Source: Arthrobacter sp. MYb229
GTDB taxonomy: Bacteria; Actinomycetota; Actinomycetes; Actinomycetales; Micrococcaceae
Direction: 5' to 3'
NCBI RefSeq assembly: GCF_002975405.1
Contig: NZ_PCPS01000001.1
Coordinates: 930,001 to 994,000 of the forward strand
Length of the DNA: 64,000 bases
Shown here one piece after another: positions 16,876-26,230 of the stretch. The notes under the pieces are model-generated. The model saw nothing but the letters and a program-made list of their open reading frames with translations. It was not told the origin of the DNA and made no database searches. The translations under genes and the position numbers were made by a program. How positions within the stretch are numbered: the stretch's first letter is position 1; every line of letters starts with the position of its first letter.

Positions 16876-17640
16876 CTAGTTCCAGGAACGCAGAATCATA
16901 TGCCTTCCGCGGCCGAGCAGACGCAACCCATTGGAGCTGAAGAATTCGGCACTGCCCGGGGTGCACGCGGCCAGCAGCTCCTGGGTTTTTTCCTCATCGG
17001 GCGGATCCAGCGGGTTGATCAGCGAACGCGACAGCCCGTGCAAGAGCGCGGTCCCCACGCCCTGGCGCCGATAGCCGGTGCCCACCGCCAGGGAATGCAC
17101 CATCAGCTGCCCGCCCAGACCCTGCTGCACGAATCCGCGTCCGACGATATCCCCCTCCTCGGTGCGCGCCACCGCGTGCTCCACGCGGCGCAGCGCCGGG
17201 TGGCCGCTGGAGAGCTGTGTGGAGGTCTCGCGCCACAGATTCGTCACCTTCAGCTCGGCGGCATCCGGGCCGGTGGCCTCGGGAACGTTGTTGCCCAAAC
17301 GGATTTTTCCCTCCCAGCGATTCATCGGGATCGCCAGCCGTCCGGCATGCCAAGCGATCTGCGCGCTGTCGGTGAAGCCGGCTTCCTTCAGCCCCTTGGC
17401 ATCGGACCCGGAGTTCACCCAGGCCTCCACCCGTTGGGCACCCAGCCGCATTCCCTCGGCCAGCGCCGGACGCAGGCCCGCGGGCTCGGCCTGCTCGGGG
17501 AAGAGCAGCACCAGGCGCTTGCGCACCGGCTGCCAGGCCCAAGAACAGCCGTGGGTGGTAAAGATCTTGCCGCCGGTGGCTACCGCGAGGGCCTGCTGCC
17601 AATGGCTGAGAGCTTCCTGCGCGGAGGCAATTGTCGTCAT
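16876..17640 (-). CDS. GNAT family N-acetyltransferase
   Basis: A 254-residue protein whose C-terminal half is a GNAT domain: VHSLAVGTGYRRQGVGTALL (about residues 180-199) contains the acetyl-CoA pyrophosphate loop RRQGVG, and the last strand is FFSSNGLRLLGRGRHMIL. The N-terminal half could be a second, degenerate GNAT domain (RVEAWVNSGSDAKGLKEAGF), as in tandem GNAT proteins. Substrate unknown. Its ATG overlaps the stop of the M3 peptidase gene by one base (TAATG), so it is probably the second gene of that operon. Confidence 0.86.
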   Translation of the reverse strand: MTTIASAQEALSHWQQALAVATGGKIFTTHGCSWAWQPVRKRLVLLFPEQAEPAGLRPALAEGMRLGAQRVEAWVNSGSDAKGLKEAGFTDSAQIAWHAGRLAIPMNRWEGKIRLGNNVPEATGPDAAELKVTNLWRETSTQLSSGHPALRRVEHAVARTEEGDIVGRGFVQQGLGGQLMVHSLAVGTGYRRQGVGTALLHGLSRSLINPLDPPDEEKTQELLAACTPGSAEFFSSNGLRLLGRGRHMILRSWN

Positions 17641-19652
17641 TATTCTGCGTTCACCAATCCTCGACGGCGCAACAGCGGTTCGACCCGTGCGCTGCGACCG
17701 CGGAACATTTCGTAAGACTCAAGTGGATCGCGCGTATTTCCACGCGCGAGCAATTCCTCACGGAACCGCATTCCATTTTCGCGCATTAAGCCCCCGTTTT
17801 CCTCGAACCACTGCACAGTGTCGGCATCCAGTACTTCGGACCAGATGTAGGAGTAGTACCCGGCCGAGTAGCCGTTGGCGAATATATGCTGGAAATACGC
17901 GGTCCGATAGCGCGGCGGGATCAACTCTGGGGTGAACCCGAAGTTGGTCAATGTCTCACGCTCGAATTCTTCCGGGTCGGTGATGCGCGTTCCGGGCTCC
18001 AAGGTATGCCAGGCCCAATCGAGCACGCTGGCCGCCAGGTATTCGGTGGTCGCGAACCCCTGGCCCCACAGCTCGGCCGCGCGGATCTTCTCAATCAGCT
18101 CATCCGCCAGCGCCTCGCCGCTCTCATGGTGCCGCGCATAGCCGCCGACTACCTCGGGATGCAGCACCCACATCTCGTTGACCTGCGAGGGGAATTCGAC
18201 GAAGTCCCGCGGCACCGAGGTCCCCGAGAGCGTCGCATACTTCCCGTCGGAAAGCAGACCGTGCAGGGCATGGCCGAACTCGTGGAAGAGCGTATTGGTC
18301 TCATCCAGGGTCAGCAGGATCGGCTGCCCGGGCCCCGGGGCCGGGATATTGAGCGTATTGGTGACGATAGGGCGTTCGTGAAGATCCGCGGCGGCGTCGC
18401 GGATCGAGGTCATCCAGGCCCCGCCCTTCTTCGTTTCGCGTGCCAAGAAGTCTCCGCTGTACAGGCCCAGCGGGCTCCCGTCGGCATCGAATACCTCCCA
18501 CACCCGCACCTGCGGATGGTAGGTCGGCAAATCGAAGCGTTCGCTGAAGCTGAGCCCATAGAGTTTTCCGGCGGTGGCGAACACGCCCTGGTGCAGCACC
18601 GAGTCCAGCTCGAAGTAGGGGCGCAGGGCCGCCGAATCCACCGCATAGCGCTCGCGCAACACCTGATTGGAATAGTAGGACCAGTCCCAGGCGTTCAGCT
18701 GACCGCCGGCCAATTCGCGCAGCGTTTCCGCTTCTGCATCCGCGTTCCGCACCGCGGCCAGGGTCAGCTCTTTCAGGCGCGTGGCCACCGCCTGCGTGGA
18801 GGGTGCCGTCGCGTCGGCCAGCACGGTTTCGGCATGGTTGGCATAGCCAAGCAGTGCCGCCCGATCGGCCCGCAGCGCGGCCATCTCCGCAGCCAGTGGC
18901 AGCGTTGAATTTTCGCTCAAGCCGCGGCTGAGCGACGCTTCGAATACCTTGCGCCGGGACTCCGACCGAGCCAAGGATGCCAGCACCGGCTGCCCGGTGG
19001 GGGAAACCAGCGGCAAGAGGCATCCGGACTCGTGCCCGGCGGCTGCGGCCGCGGCGCGGGCGGAGTCCAGCTGGGCCGGTTCCAGACCTTCAAGCTCTTG
19101 GGCATCGGCAAAGTAGACCGCGTGGGCGTTCTGGTTTTCCAGCGCCTTGCTGGAGAACTCGGTGGACAGTTGGGAAAGCCGCGCATTCAGCGACTTGAGC
19201 TCTTCCTTGGCTTGCGCGTCCAATCGGGCGCCAGCAAGCTCGAAGGATTTGAGCGTCTCTCCGGCCAGCCGGGCATCTTCGCCCTGCAGTGTTTCCAGGT
19301 CTACACCGCGCAGCCGCGCATAGAGATCCGGGTTCAGCTGGATCTCGTCGCGCTGTGCGGTCAGGATGCCGTTGAGTTCGGACTGGATCTCGCGCAGCTC
19401 TTCGGTGCCGTGCGCCGAAAGCACGCTGAAATAGGCCATGAGCGTGCGGCGCAGCAACTGCCCGCTGCGTTCCAGCGCGAGGAAGGTGTTCTCGAAGCTC
19501 GCCGGGGCAGAGTCGGCCACGATGGCCGCTATCTGTCCAAGGTGCTCCTCGGCACCGGCATGGGCGGCCTGCAGGTAATCTTCGGCAGTGATATTCGCGA
19601 AATCTGGCCACTGATAGGGCAGCTGGCTGGGGTTCAGAAGCGGGTTTGGCAT
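17640..19652 (-). CDS. M3 family metallopeptidase (oligopeptidase A/Dcp type)
   Basis: A 670-residue cytoplasmic zinc peptidase of the thimet oligopeptidase family, which degrades short peptides. The zinc motif HEFGHALH starts at about residue 457, and the downstream Glu lies in the conserved SQVNEMWVLHPEV segment. The C-terminal YSAGYYSYIWSEVLDAD region is typical of Dcp-like members. I chose the ATG at 19652 because it gives the normal N-terminus (MPNPLLNPSQLPYQWPDF); the longer ORF upstream runs antisense to the CapA gene. It is overlapped at its end by the GNAT gene. Confidence 0.93.
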   Translation of the reverse strand: MPNPLLNPSQLPYQWPDFANITAEDYLQAAHAGAEEHLGQIAAIVADSAPASFENTFLALERSGQLLRRTLMAYFSVLSAHGTEELREIQSELNGILTAQRDEIQLNPDLYARLRGVDLETLQGEDARLAGETLKSFELAGARLDAQAKEELKSLNARLSQLSTEFSSKALENQNAHAVYFADAQELEGLEPAQLDSARAAAAAAGHESGCLLPLVSPTGQPVLASLARSESRRKVFEASLSRGLSENSTLPLAAEMAALRADRAALLGYANHAETVLADATAPSTQAVATRLKELTLAAVRNADAEAETLRELAGGQLNAWDWSYYSNQVLRERYAVDSAALRPYFELDSVLHQGVFATAGKLYGLSFSERFDLPTYHPQVRVWEVFDADGSPLGLYSGDFLARETKKGGAWMTSIRDAAADLHERPIVTNTLNIPAPGPGQPILLTLDETNTLFHEFGHALHGLLSDGKYATLSGTSVPRDFVEFPSQVNEMWVLHPEVVGGYARHHESGEALADELIEKIRAAELWGQGFATTEYLAASVLDWAWHTLEPGTRITDPEEFERETLTNFGFTPELIPPRYRTAYFQHIFANGYSAGYYSYIWSEVLDADTVQWFEENGGLMRENGMRFREELLARGNTRDPLESYEMFRGRSARVEPLLRRRGLVNAE

Positions 19653-19724
19653 AGTGCCAGATAACCACAGGACACGTGATTTAGCTTGCATTAACACGGT
19701 CGCCCAGGCGCTAGGCTGGAGCCC

Positions 19725-20864
19725 ATGAAGCAACGCGCGCTCCCGGTGTTCCTCGCATTCCTCCTGCTCACGAGCTGTTCTGCGAACACCTCCGGTGAGC
19801 CGACGCCGACGGCCAACGCACCGCAAAGCACGCCAGCGCCCGTCCCAAGCACCCCCAGCCCTCCTCCCGAGCCGCAGGAGCTCTCGCTGATGGCCACCGG
19901 GGATGTGCTGCTGCACCCGCAGCTGCTTGACGAGGCGGAAACGGGCGATGGCCATGATTTCGCTCCGCTGCTGGCCGGGCTGGAGCCCTATGTGCAGGAC
20001 GCGGACGTGGCCTTGTGCAACCTGGAGACGCCGATCGGCACCGCGCCGTACACCGGCTACCCGATGTTCAGCGTCCCGGCGCAGATCGTCACGGACCTGG
20101 CCAAGCTCGGCTACGACGGCTGCACCACCGCCACCAACCACACCGTGGACAAGGGCACCGCCGGGGTCAACCGCACCCTGGACACCCTGGAGCAGCAGGA
20201 CCTGTTCGCCACCGGCTCCTACCGCACCGCCAAGGAGGCCGCGGCGCCGCCGATCATGACGGTGGATGGGGTCAAGCTCGGGATCATCGCCAGCACCTAT
20301 TCGCTGAACGGGATGCGCGCGGACGCCGACTGGCAGGTGGATACCGGGGTGGGCGCGGCCAAACTCATCCAGCGGGCCAAGCAAGCGGCCAAAGATGGGG
20401 CCGAAATCGTTGTCGCCGCAATCCACGACGGCGCCGAATACAGCAGCAAACCCACCGAGGCGCAACGCCGGCTCGGGCGCACCCTGGCCGAATCCGGCGC
20501 CTTCGACTTCATCTACATGCACCACACCCACTCGGTACTGCCCATCGAGAAGCACGCCGGGACGTGGATCGTCTACGGCCTGGGCAACTCGGTGGCCAAG
20601 CATGCCACCCCCACGATCCTGAACCGCGAGGGGATCAGCATCAAGGCCACCTTCACCCGCGACCCGAAGGAGGACTGGGGGCTCAGCGAGCTAGCCTGGG
20701 TCCCGCATCAATTGAGCGAGTCCCCGGTGCGCTGGTGCCAGGTCGCCACCGCCGATGACTGCCTGCCGGCCGCCGACGCCAAGGCTTCGCTTGCGCGCAC
20801 CACACAAACCGTGAACGCCTTTGATGCCTTCGACGACGGACTGGTGCCCTGGGAGCTGAACTAG
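19725..20864 (+). CDS. CapA family lipoprotein (calcineurin-like phosphatase fold)
   Basis: A 379-residue exported protein. The N-terminus has a lipoprotein signal (ALPVFLAFLLLTSC, lipobox LTSC with Cys about residue 18), then a Pro/Thr/Ser-rich linker to about residue 50. The CapA/PgsA domain shows the metal-site motifs LMATGDVLLHPQ, VALCNLETPI, TATNHTVDKG and HHTHSVLPIEKHAGTWIVYG. CapA proteins are tied to poly-gamma-glutamate or capsule metabolism, but no capB/capC neighbours are present. It converges on the aldo/keto reductase gene, and the two stop codons share one CTAG. Confidence 0.9.
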   Translation: MKQRALPVFLAFLLLTSCSANTSGEPTPTANAPQSTPAPVPSTPSPPPEPQELSLMATGDVLLHPQLLDEAETGDGHDFAPLLAGLEPYVQDADVALCNLETPIGTAPYTGYPMFSVPAQIVTDLAKLGYDGCTTATNHTVDKGTAGVNRTLDTLEQQDLFATGSYRTAKEAAAPPIMTVDGVKLGIIASTYSLNGMRADADWQVDTGVGAAKLIQRAKQAAKDGAEIVVAAIHDGAEYSSKPTEAQRRLGRTLAESGAFDFIYMHHTHSVLPIEKHAGTWIVYGLGNSVAKHATPTILNREGISIKATFTRDPKEDWGLSELAWVPHQLSESPVRWCQVATADDCLPAADAKASLARTTQTVNAFDAFDDGLVPWELN

Positions 20865-21691
20865 TGCCCGAAGCTGTCCGAGTCCATCTTCGGGCCGTCC
20901 CCGGAATCCAGCGCATCAATCGCGCGCATTTGCGCATCCGTCAGCTCGAAATCGAAGATGTCCAGATTCTCCGCCTGCCGCCGCGGATCCGCCGACTTCG
21001 GCGCGGCCCCGCGACCGGACTGCACATGCCAGCGCAAGGTGATCTGCGCCGGGGTTTTCCCGTAGTGCGCCGCCGGGGCGCTAATCGCCTCGGCCTGCAG
21101 GAATGCACCCATCCGGCCCAGCGGGGTATAGGCCACCGTGCGCACCCCGTGCGCGTCATTGGCCGCCAGCGTCTCGGCGTTCAGGTGCTCGGGGTCGATC
21201 ATGATCTGGTTCACCGCCGGCAGCAGCCCGGCCTCGCGTACCGCCTGCAGATGCGCCGGCTTGAAGTTCGAGACGCCGGCCGCGCGGATCTTTCCCTGTT
21301 CGCGCAATTCGATGAGCCCGGCCAGCGCGTCGGTGAAGGTGCCCTGGTCCGGGTTCGGCCAGTGGATCAGAAACAGGTCCAGGTAGTCCACGCCCAGGCG
21401 CTGCGCGGAATTCTCGAACGCCTGGCCCACCCCGGAGAACGAATGCCAGCGCTTGTTGAATTTGCTGGTCAAGAACACCTGGTCGCGCGGCAGCCCGCTG
21501 GCGCGCAGCCCGGCGCCCACCGCCTCTTCATTCTCGTAGTTTTCGGCGGTGTCTACATGCCGGTAGCCCAGGTGCAGGGCGCTGGCGACGGCGTCGCGCG
21601 CTTCGTTCCCGCGCATCGGCCAGGTGCCTAGGGCCAGCGCGGGCATATCCACTCCGCCTGGCAGTTCGAGGGTTTTGTGCTGGGCATCCAA
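20861..21691 (-). CDS. Aldo/keto reductase
   Basis: A 276-residue NADPH-dependent oxidoreductase of the AKR superfamily with the full catalytic tetrad: Asp and Tyr in DTAENYENEEAVG, Lys in FLTSKFNKRW, His in FLIHWPNPDQ. The cofactor-binding tail is also visible (PKSADPRRQAENLDIF). I chose the TTG at 21691 because AAGGAG lies eight bases upstream and it gives the usual N-terminus (DAQHKTLELPGG); a longer ORF start has no ribosome site. Substrate unknown. Confidence 0.87.
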   Translation of the reverse strand: MDAQHKTLELPGGVDMPALALGTWPMRGNEARDAVASALHLGYRHVDTAENYENEEAVGAGLRASGLPRDQVFLTSKFNKRWHSFSGVGQAFENSAQRLGVDYLDLFLIHWPNPDQGTFTDALAGLIELREQGKIRAAGVSNFKPAHLQAVREAGLLPAVNQIMIDPEHLNAETLAANDAHGVRTVAYTPLGRMGAFLQAEAISAPAAHYGKTPAQITLRWHVQSGRGAAPKSADPRRQAENLDIFDFELTDAQMRAIDALDSGDGPKMDSDSFGH

Positions 21692-21902
21692 CGGGTAGCT
21701 CCTTGGCGAATCGGGTGGCGTCAACGGCCGGCGGATTTCGCGCCGAACCTCAAAGCAAGCTATCAACATTGCCCGCCGGCGGCCAACGTATCCACGACAC
21801 ACCGGGAAACATGCGCCGCGTCACGTGCCACCAGGCACTACCGTTGATCCGTCGCTAATTTTCCGGCGCCACTTCAGCCAAGCAATATTCGAAGGTAGAT
21901 TC

Positions 21903-22514
21903 ATGACGGTTATCGGCGTGCTCGCGCTCCAAGGCGACTTCCGCGAACATCTCAACGCCCTGTCCGGGCTCGGGGTCAAGGCCAGCGCGGTGCGTACCGT
22001 CCAGGAGCTGGCGGCGGTCGATGCGCTGATCATCCCGGGCGGTGAATCCTCGGTGATCGACCGGCTGACGCGCAGCTACGGGCTGGCCGAACCGATCAAG
22101 GCGCGCCTGGCCGCAGGAATGCCCGCCTATGGCTCTTGCGCGGGCATGATCATGCTTGCGGACCGGCTGGACAACCCGGCGGTTTCAAGTATCGGTTTGC
22201 AGCAGCAGACCCTGGGCGGGATCGACATGCTAGTGCGCCGCAACGCCTTCGGACGACAGGTCGACTCCTTCGAATACCCGCTGGAATTCGCCGGGCACAG
22301 CCTCGATGCGGTGTTCATCCGCGCACCCGAAGCCCTCGAAGTCGGGCCCGACGTGCAGGTGCTCAGCACGGTTCCGGCCCCCGAAAGCCGCGCACAAGGT
22401 AGAATCGTTGCAGTACGCCAGGGGAATTTGTTGGCCACCAGCTTCCATCCGGAAGTTACCGGTAGCCGCGCTATCCACGAATTTTTCATTAATATCACGC
22501 GAGGAGACGCTTAA
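21903..22514 (+). CDS. pdxT: Pyridoxal 5'-phosphate synthase, glutaminase subunit PdxT
   Basis: A 203-residue class I glutamine amidotransferase that supplies ammonia to PdxS. Seen: VLALQGDFREHLNAL at the start, the GGESS oxyanion motif, the nucleophile Cys in YGSCAGMIML (about residue 79), and His/Glu in SFHPEVTG near the end. GAAGG lies upstream of the ATG at 21903. yebC begins three bases after its stop, as in many actinobacteria, while pdxS is 6.5 kb upstream. Confidence 0.95.
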   Translation: MTVIGVLALQGDFREHLNALSGLGVKASAVRTVQELAAVDALIIPGGESSVIDRLTRSYGLAEPIKARLAAGMPAYGSCAGMIMLADRLDNPAVSSIGLQQQTLGGIDMLVRRNAFGRQVDSFEYPLEFAGHSLDAVFIRAPEALEVGPDVQVLSTVPAPESRAQGRIVAVRQGNLLATSFHPEVTGSRAIHEFFINITRGDA

Positions 22515-22517
22515 AGC

Positions 22518-23276
22518 ATGTCAGGCCACTCCAAATGGGCAACCACTAAGCACAAGAAGGCCGCGATCGACGCCAAGCGCGCCAAGGCCTTCGCTAAGTA
22601 CATCAAGGGCATCGAAGTCGCCGCTCGTGTCGGCGGCGCCGATATGGCCGGCAACCCGGCCCTGGAACTTGCGGTCAGCAAGGCGAAGAAGAATTCGGTC
22701 CCGATCAACAACATCGACCGTGCCGTCAAGCGCGGCGCCGGGCTGACCGGCGAGGTCGTCGACTACACCGAGATCATCTATGAGGCACGCGGCCCGCAGG
22801 GCTCGGCGCTGCTGATCGAGTGCCTGACCGACAACAAGAACCGTGCGGCCTCCGAGGTCCGCGTGGGCATCAACCGCAACGGCGGCTCCGTGGCCGACCC
22901 CGGCTCGGTTTCCTACCTGTTCGCCCGCAAGGGCGTCGTCCGCCTGCCCAAGGGCGAGCTGACCGAGGATGACCTGCTGATGGTGGTGCTCGATGCCGGC
23001 GCCGACGAGATCCTGGACGAAGAGGAGAACTTCGCCATCGTCTGCGATCCCTCGGATCTGCGTGCCGTGGCCGCGGCTTTGGACGAAGCCGAGATCGCCT
23101 ACGAAACCGACGAGATGGAATTCATCCCGTCGATGAAGGTGGACCTGGACGTCGAAGGGGCGCGCAAGTTCCTGCACCTGTACGACGCGCTGGAAGAGCT
23201 CGATGACGTGCAGAGCGTCTACACCAACGCCGACCTCTCCGACGAGGTCCGCGCGGCCCTCGACGAAGAGAACTAA
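22518..23276 (+). CDS. yebC: YebC/PmpR family protein
   Basis: A 252-residue YebC family protein. The N-terminus [20 protein letters not shown] is diagnostic, followed by [18 protein letters not shown] and the acidic C-terminal domain. The family was annotated as a transcriptional regulator; later work links YebC-type proteins to helping ribosomes translate difficult sequences such as polyproline. It lies between pdxT and ruvC, the order seen in many bacteria, and eight bases separate it from ruvC. Confidence 0.95.
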   Translation: MSGHSKWATTKHKKAAIDAKRAKAFAKYIKGIEVAARVGGADMAGNPALELAVSKAKKNSVPINNIDRAVKRGAGLTGEVVDYTEIIYEARGPQGSALLIECLTDNKNRAASEVRVGINRNGGSVADPGSVSYLFARKGVVRLPKGELTEDDLLMVVLDAGADEILDEEENFAIVCDPSDLRAVAAALDEAEIAYETDEMEFIPSMKVDLDVEGARKFLHLYDALEELDDVQSVYTNADLSDEVRAALDEEN

Positions 23277-23284
23277 GCACCGGC

Positions 23285-23887
23285 TTGGCCCTGCGCATCG
23301 TAGGCGTCGACCCCGGCCTGACCCGTTGCGGGCTGGCCGCGGTCGACGTCGCCGCCAATCGGCAGGTTGAACTGGTTGGCTTCACCGTGGCCGGCACCCC
23401 GACGGGCACTCCGCTGGACGCGCGCCTGCTGGCCATCGCCGAGGCGATCGACGCCTGGCTCGAACTGCACCAGCCCGACGTGCTCGCCTTGGAACGCGTC
23501 TTCGCTTCGGCGAACGTGTCCACGGTGATAGGCACCGCCCAGGTGACCGGCATCGTGATTCTCGCCGCGGCTCGCCGCGGCATTCCCGTGGCTCTGCACA
23601 CTCCGACCGAGGTGAAGGCCGCGGTCACCGGCAGTGGCCAGGCCACCAAGGTTGCCATCGGCAAGATGGTCGCAAAGATCTGCCGGCTCGACGAGCCGCC
23701 CAAGCCCGCCGATGCCGCCGATGCGGTGGCCCTGGCCATCGCCCACGGGTGGCGCGGTGCGGCGGTCGGGTCCAACGCCTCGGCCTCGGCCACCGCCGGG
23801 CGGGTCGGTTCGAACCAGCTCACCGCCGCCCAGCAGGCGTGGATCGCCGCCGAAGCCTCGTCGAAGCGCCGGGCAACCCGCCGCTAA
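23285..23887 (+). CDS. ruvC: Crossover junction endodeoxyribonuclease RuvC
   Basis: A 200-residue Holliday junction resolvase. The first catalytic Asp is in [12 protein letters not shown], further acidic residues are in [15 protein letters not shown] and [15 protein letters not shown], and the chain ends in a basic tail. The start is a TTG eight bases after yebC, which gives the normal N-terminus. It cuts junctions moved by RuvAB, encoded directly downstream. Confidence 0.94.
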   Translation: MALRIVGVDPGLTRCGLAAVDVAANRQVELVGFTVAGTPTGTPLDARLLAIAEAIDAWLELHQPDVLALERVFASANVSTVIGTAQVTGIVILAAARRGIPVALHTPTEVKAAVTGSGQATKVAIGKMVAKICRLDEPPKPADAADAVALAIAHGWRGAAVGSNASASATAGRVGSNQLTAAQQAWIAAEASSKRRATRR

Positions 23888-23948
23888 TCGCCATTCGTAG
23901 GTATCTTCGATAAGCTGGGATCGTTCGAACATATTTTTGAGGAGTGGC

Positions 23949-24566
23949 ATGATCAGCTCACTGACCGGCACGGTCCAGGCGGCAACCCTGAATTCCGCGG
24001 TTATCAACGTCAACGGCTTCGGCATGCTCGTGCACGCCACCCCCGCCACGCTGTCCACCCTGCACCTGGGCCGCGAGGCCACCGTGCACACCTCGATGGT
24101 GGTGCGCGAAGACTCGATGACCCTTTTCGGTTTTGCCACGCCCGATGAACGCGAGGTCTTCGAGGTGCTCATCGGCATCTCGGGCATCGGCCCGCGCACC
24201 GGATTGGCGATCCTGGCGGTGCACACCCCCGAAGAGGTCCGCATCGCGGCGAACACCAAGGACACCGCCGCCTTCACCAAGGTCTCCGGCATCGGACCGA
24301 AGGGCGCCAGCCGCATCGTGCTGGAGCTGAACGGAAAACTCGTACCTACCGGAGTGGATACCGCAACAGGCCGCCCGGGCACCGCCTCGGTGTGGGAGCC
24401 GCAGGTTATCGAGGCACTCACCGGTTTGGGCTGGACCGAAAAGGATGCCCAGTCCACGCTCACGGCGCTGGGCAAGGCGAATCCAGAGGTTGTCGAAACC
24501 GGCAACGTCTCCGAAATACTGCGTGCGGCCCTGCGCAGCATGTCCACCGGCGCCCGCGCCCGATAG
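23949..24566 (+). CDS. ruvA: Holliday junction branch migration protein RuvA
   Basis: A 205-residue protein with an N-terminal OB-fold (MISSLTGTVQAATLNSAVI), two helix-hairpin-helix motifs (LIGISGIGPRTGLAIL and FTKVSGIGPKGASRIVLEL) and a C-terminal domain that contacts RuvB (VIEALTGLGWTEKDAQ). GAGGAG precedes the ATG at 23949, which decides the start over an upstream TTG. A RuvA tetramer binds the junction and recruits RuvB. Confidence 0.95.
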   Translation: MISSLTGTVQAATLNSAVINVNGFGMLVHATPATLSTLHLGREATVHTSMVVREDSMTLFGFATPDEREVFEVLIGISGIGPRTGLAILAVHTPEEVRIAANTKDTAAFTKVSGIGPKGASRIVLELNGKLVPTGVDTATGRPGTASVWEPQVIEALTGLGWTEKDAQSTLTALGKANPEVVETGNVSEILRAALRSMSTGARAR

Positions 24567-24575
24567 GATGGCCCC

Positions 24576-25625
24576 GTGAATGAGTCCACGCAGCTGACAA
24601 ACGCCGGAAGCGAACCGGAAGAACGGGTGATCGAGGCCGCCCTGCGCCCGCGGAACCTGGATGACTTCGTCGGCCAGGGGCGGGTGCGCCAGCAGCTTTC
24701 GCTGGTGTTGGAAGCGGCAAAAATCCGCGAGCGAACCGCCGACCACGTGCTGCTCTCCGGACCTCCGGGGCTGGGCAAGACCACGCTGTCGATGATCATC
24801 GCCGCCGAAATGAACGCCCCGCTGCGCATTTCCTCCGGCCCTGCCATCCAGCACGCCGGCGACCTCGCCGCGATCCTCTCCTCGCTCACCGAGGGGGAGG
24901 TGCTCTTCCTGGATGAAATCCACCGCATGTCCCGTCCGGCCGAAGAGATGCTCTACATGGCGATGGAAGATTTCCGTGTGGACATCATTGTCGGCAAGGG
25001 GGCCGGAGCCACCGCGATCCCGCTGGAAATTCCACCGTTCACCCTCGTGGGTGCGACCACGCGCGCCGGGCTGCTGCCCGGGCCGTTGCGTGACCGCTTC
25101 GGCTTCACCGGGCATCTGGAATTTTATGCGGTCGAAGAATTGGAACTGGTGCTGCGCCGCTCGGCGATGATGCTTGACCTGCGCGTGACCTCCTCCGCAT
25201 TCAGCGAGATCGCTAGCCGTTCGCGAGGCACCCCGCGTATTGCCAACCGCCTGCTGCGCCGCGTGCGCGACTGGGCGCTGGTCAACAAGCTCGAGCAGAT
25301 CGATGCCAGCGCCGCAGCCGCTGCCCTTGAAATGTATGAGGTCGACCCGAGGGGGCTGGACCGGCTGGACCGTTCGGTGCTCGAAGCGCTGTGCAAGAAG
25401 TTCGGCGGCGGCCCGGTGGGGCTATCCACCTTGGCGATCGCCGTCGGAGAAGAAAGCGAGACGGTGGAAACCGTCGCCGAGCCCTTCCTGGTCCGCGAAG
25501 GCTTGATGGGGCGCACCCCGCGTGGCCGTATCGCGATGCCCGCGGCGTGGGAGCACCTAGGCCTAGTGATGCCCAAGGACGCGATTTTTGCCGGAGCCCA
25601 AAACTATGAAACCGATGTGGATTAG
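24576..25625 (+). CDS. ruvB: Holliday junction branch migration ATPase RuvB
   Basis: A 349-residue AAA+ motor. Walker [10 protein letters not shown] is at about residues 62-70 and Walker [10 protein letters not shown] follows, then the sensor region [19 protein letters not shown] and a C-terminal winged helix ([17 protein letters not shown]). GTG start, nine bases after ruvA. It pumps DNA through the RuvA-bound junction. A hairpin follows the gene. Confidence 0.96.
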   Translation: MNESTQLTNAGSEPEERVIEAALRPRNLDDFVGQGRVRQQLSLVLEAAKIRERTADHVLLSGPPGLGKTTLSMIIAAEMNAPLRISSGPAIQHAGDLAAILSSLTEGEVLFLDEIHRMSRPAEEMLYMAMEDFRVDIIVGKGAGATAIPLEIPPFTLVGATTRAGLLPGPLRDRFGFTGHLEFYAVEELELVLRRSAMMLDLRVTSSAFSEIASRSRGTPRIANRLLRRVRDWALVNKLEQIDASAAAAALEMYEVDPRGLDRLDRSVLEALCKKFGGGPVGLSTLAIAVGEESETVETVAEPFLVREGLMGRTPRGRIAMPAAWEHLGLVMPKDAIFAGAQNYETDVD

Positions 25626-25687
25626 GTGAATAACTCTACTCTGCCCGCGTAAATGGCTAGGCGATTTGCTTTCAGCCATTAGACTGG

Positions 25688-25740
25688 AGACGCCCGACAC
25701 ATGCCCCGATTTTGGCATGCCCGGGCGTCTTAATTCTTTT
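25688..25740 (+). terminator. Rho-independent terminator after ruvB
   Basis: AGACGCCCG (25688-25696) pairs with CGGGCGTCT (25722-25730), with inner ATGCC/GGCAT pairing, and TAATTCTTTT follows. A TAGACT hexamer (25680-25685) lies directly upstream, so the hairpin could also sit at the 5' end of a yajC transcript and act as an attenuator. Confidence 0.75.
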
Positions 25741-25765
25741 AACGAATCGTTAGCAGGTATTACAC

Positions 25766-26173
25766 GTGAATTCCCTCGTCCTTGCCCAGGCAGCCGGTGG
25801 CGGCTTCAACCCATCCATAATCCTGATGGTGGCGCTGTTCGCAGTGCTGATCATCATGATGATCCGCGGCCGCAAGAAGGTCTCCAAGCAGCAGGAAGCC
25901 CTGAAGACCAAGTCGGTTCCGGGCGCCAAGGTGATGACCAACTCGGGGATCTTCGGCACCATCATCAGCATCGATGAGCAGGATCGCGTGCTCGTCGAGG
26001 TCGCCAACGGCGTCGTGCTCACCTTGCACCGCCAGGCCATCTCCACCTTCCTGGACGCCGATGCGCCCGCCGCCCCGGCCGAAGACGCCGAGCAGGCTCC
26101 TGCCGTCGCCGAATCTCCAGAGGAAAGCCTGCGTCGTTTGAACGGCGAAGGCAAGGACGACCGCAACGCCTAA
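25766..26173 (+). CDS. yajC: Preprotein translocase subunit YajC
   Basis: A 135-residue accessory Sec subunit with one membrane segment (about residues 14-32, PSIILMVALFAVLIIMMI). A basic stretch RGRKKVSKQQ follows, then the conserved core VPGAKVMTNSGIFGTIISID and an acidic Ala/Pro-rich tail. GTG start. It opens the yajC-secD-secF cluster. Confidence 0.94.
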   Translation: MNSLVLAQAAGGGFNPSIILMVALFAVLIIMMIRGRKKVSKQQEALKTKSVPGAKVMTNSGIFGTIISIDEQDRVLVEVANGVVLTLHRQAISTFLDADAPAAPAEDAEQAPAVAESPEESLRRLNGEGKDDRNA

Positions 26174-26230
26174 GGCAGGCACCATCGCGGTGGTAAACCA
26201 TCACGCCACCAGTTCAAGAAAGCACAATAG

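Noticed and set aside
21692-21802. N-terminal extension of the aldo/keto reductase
   Set aside because: The extra 37 residues are Arg-rich and have no ribosome site, whereas AAGGAG marks the TTG at 21691.
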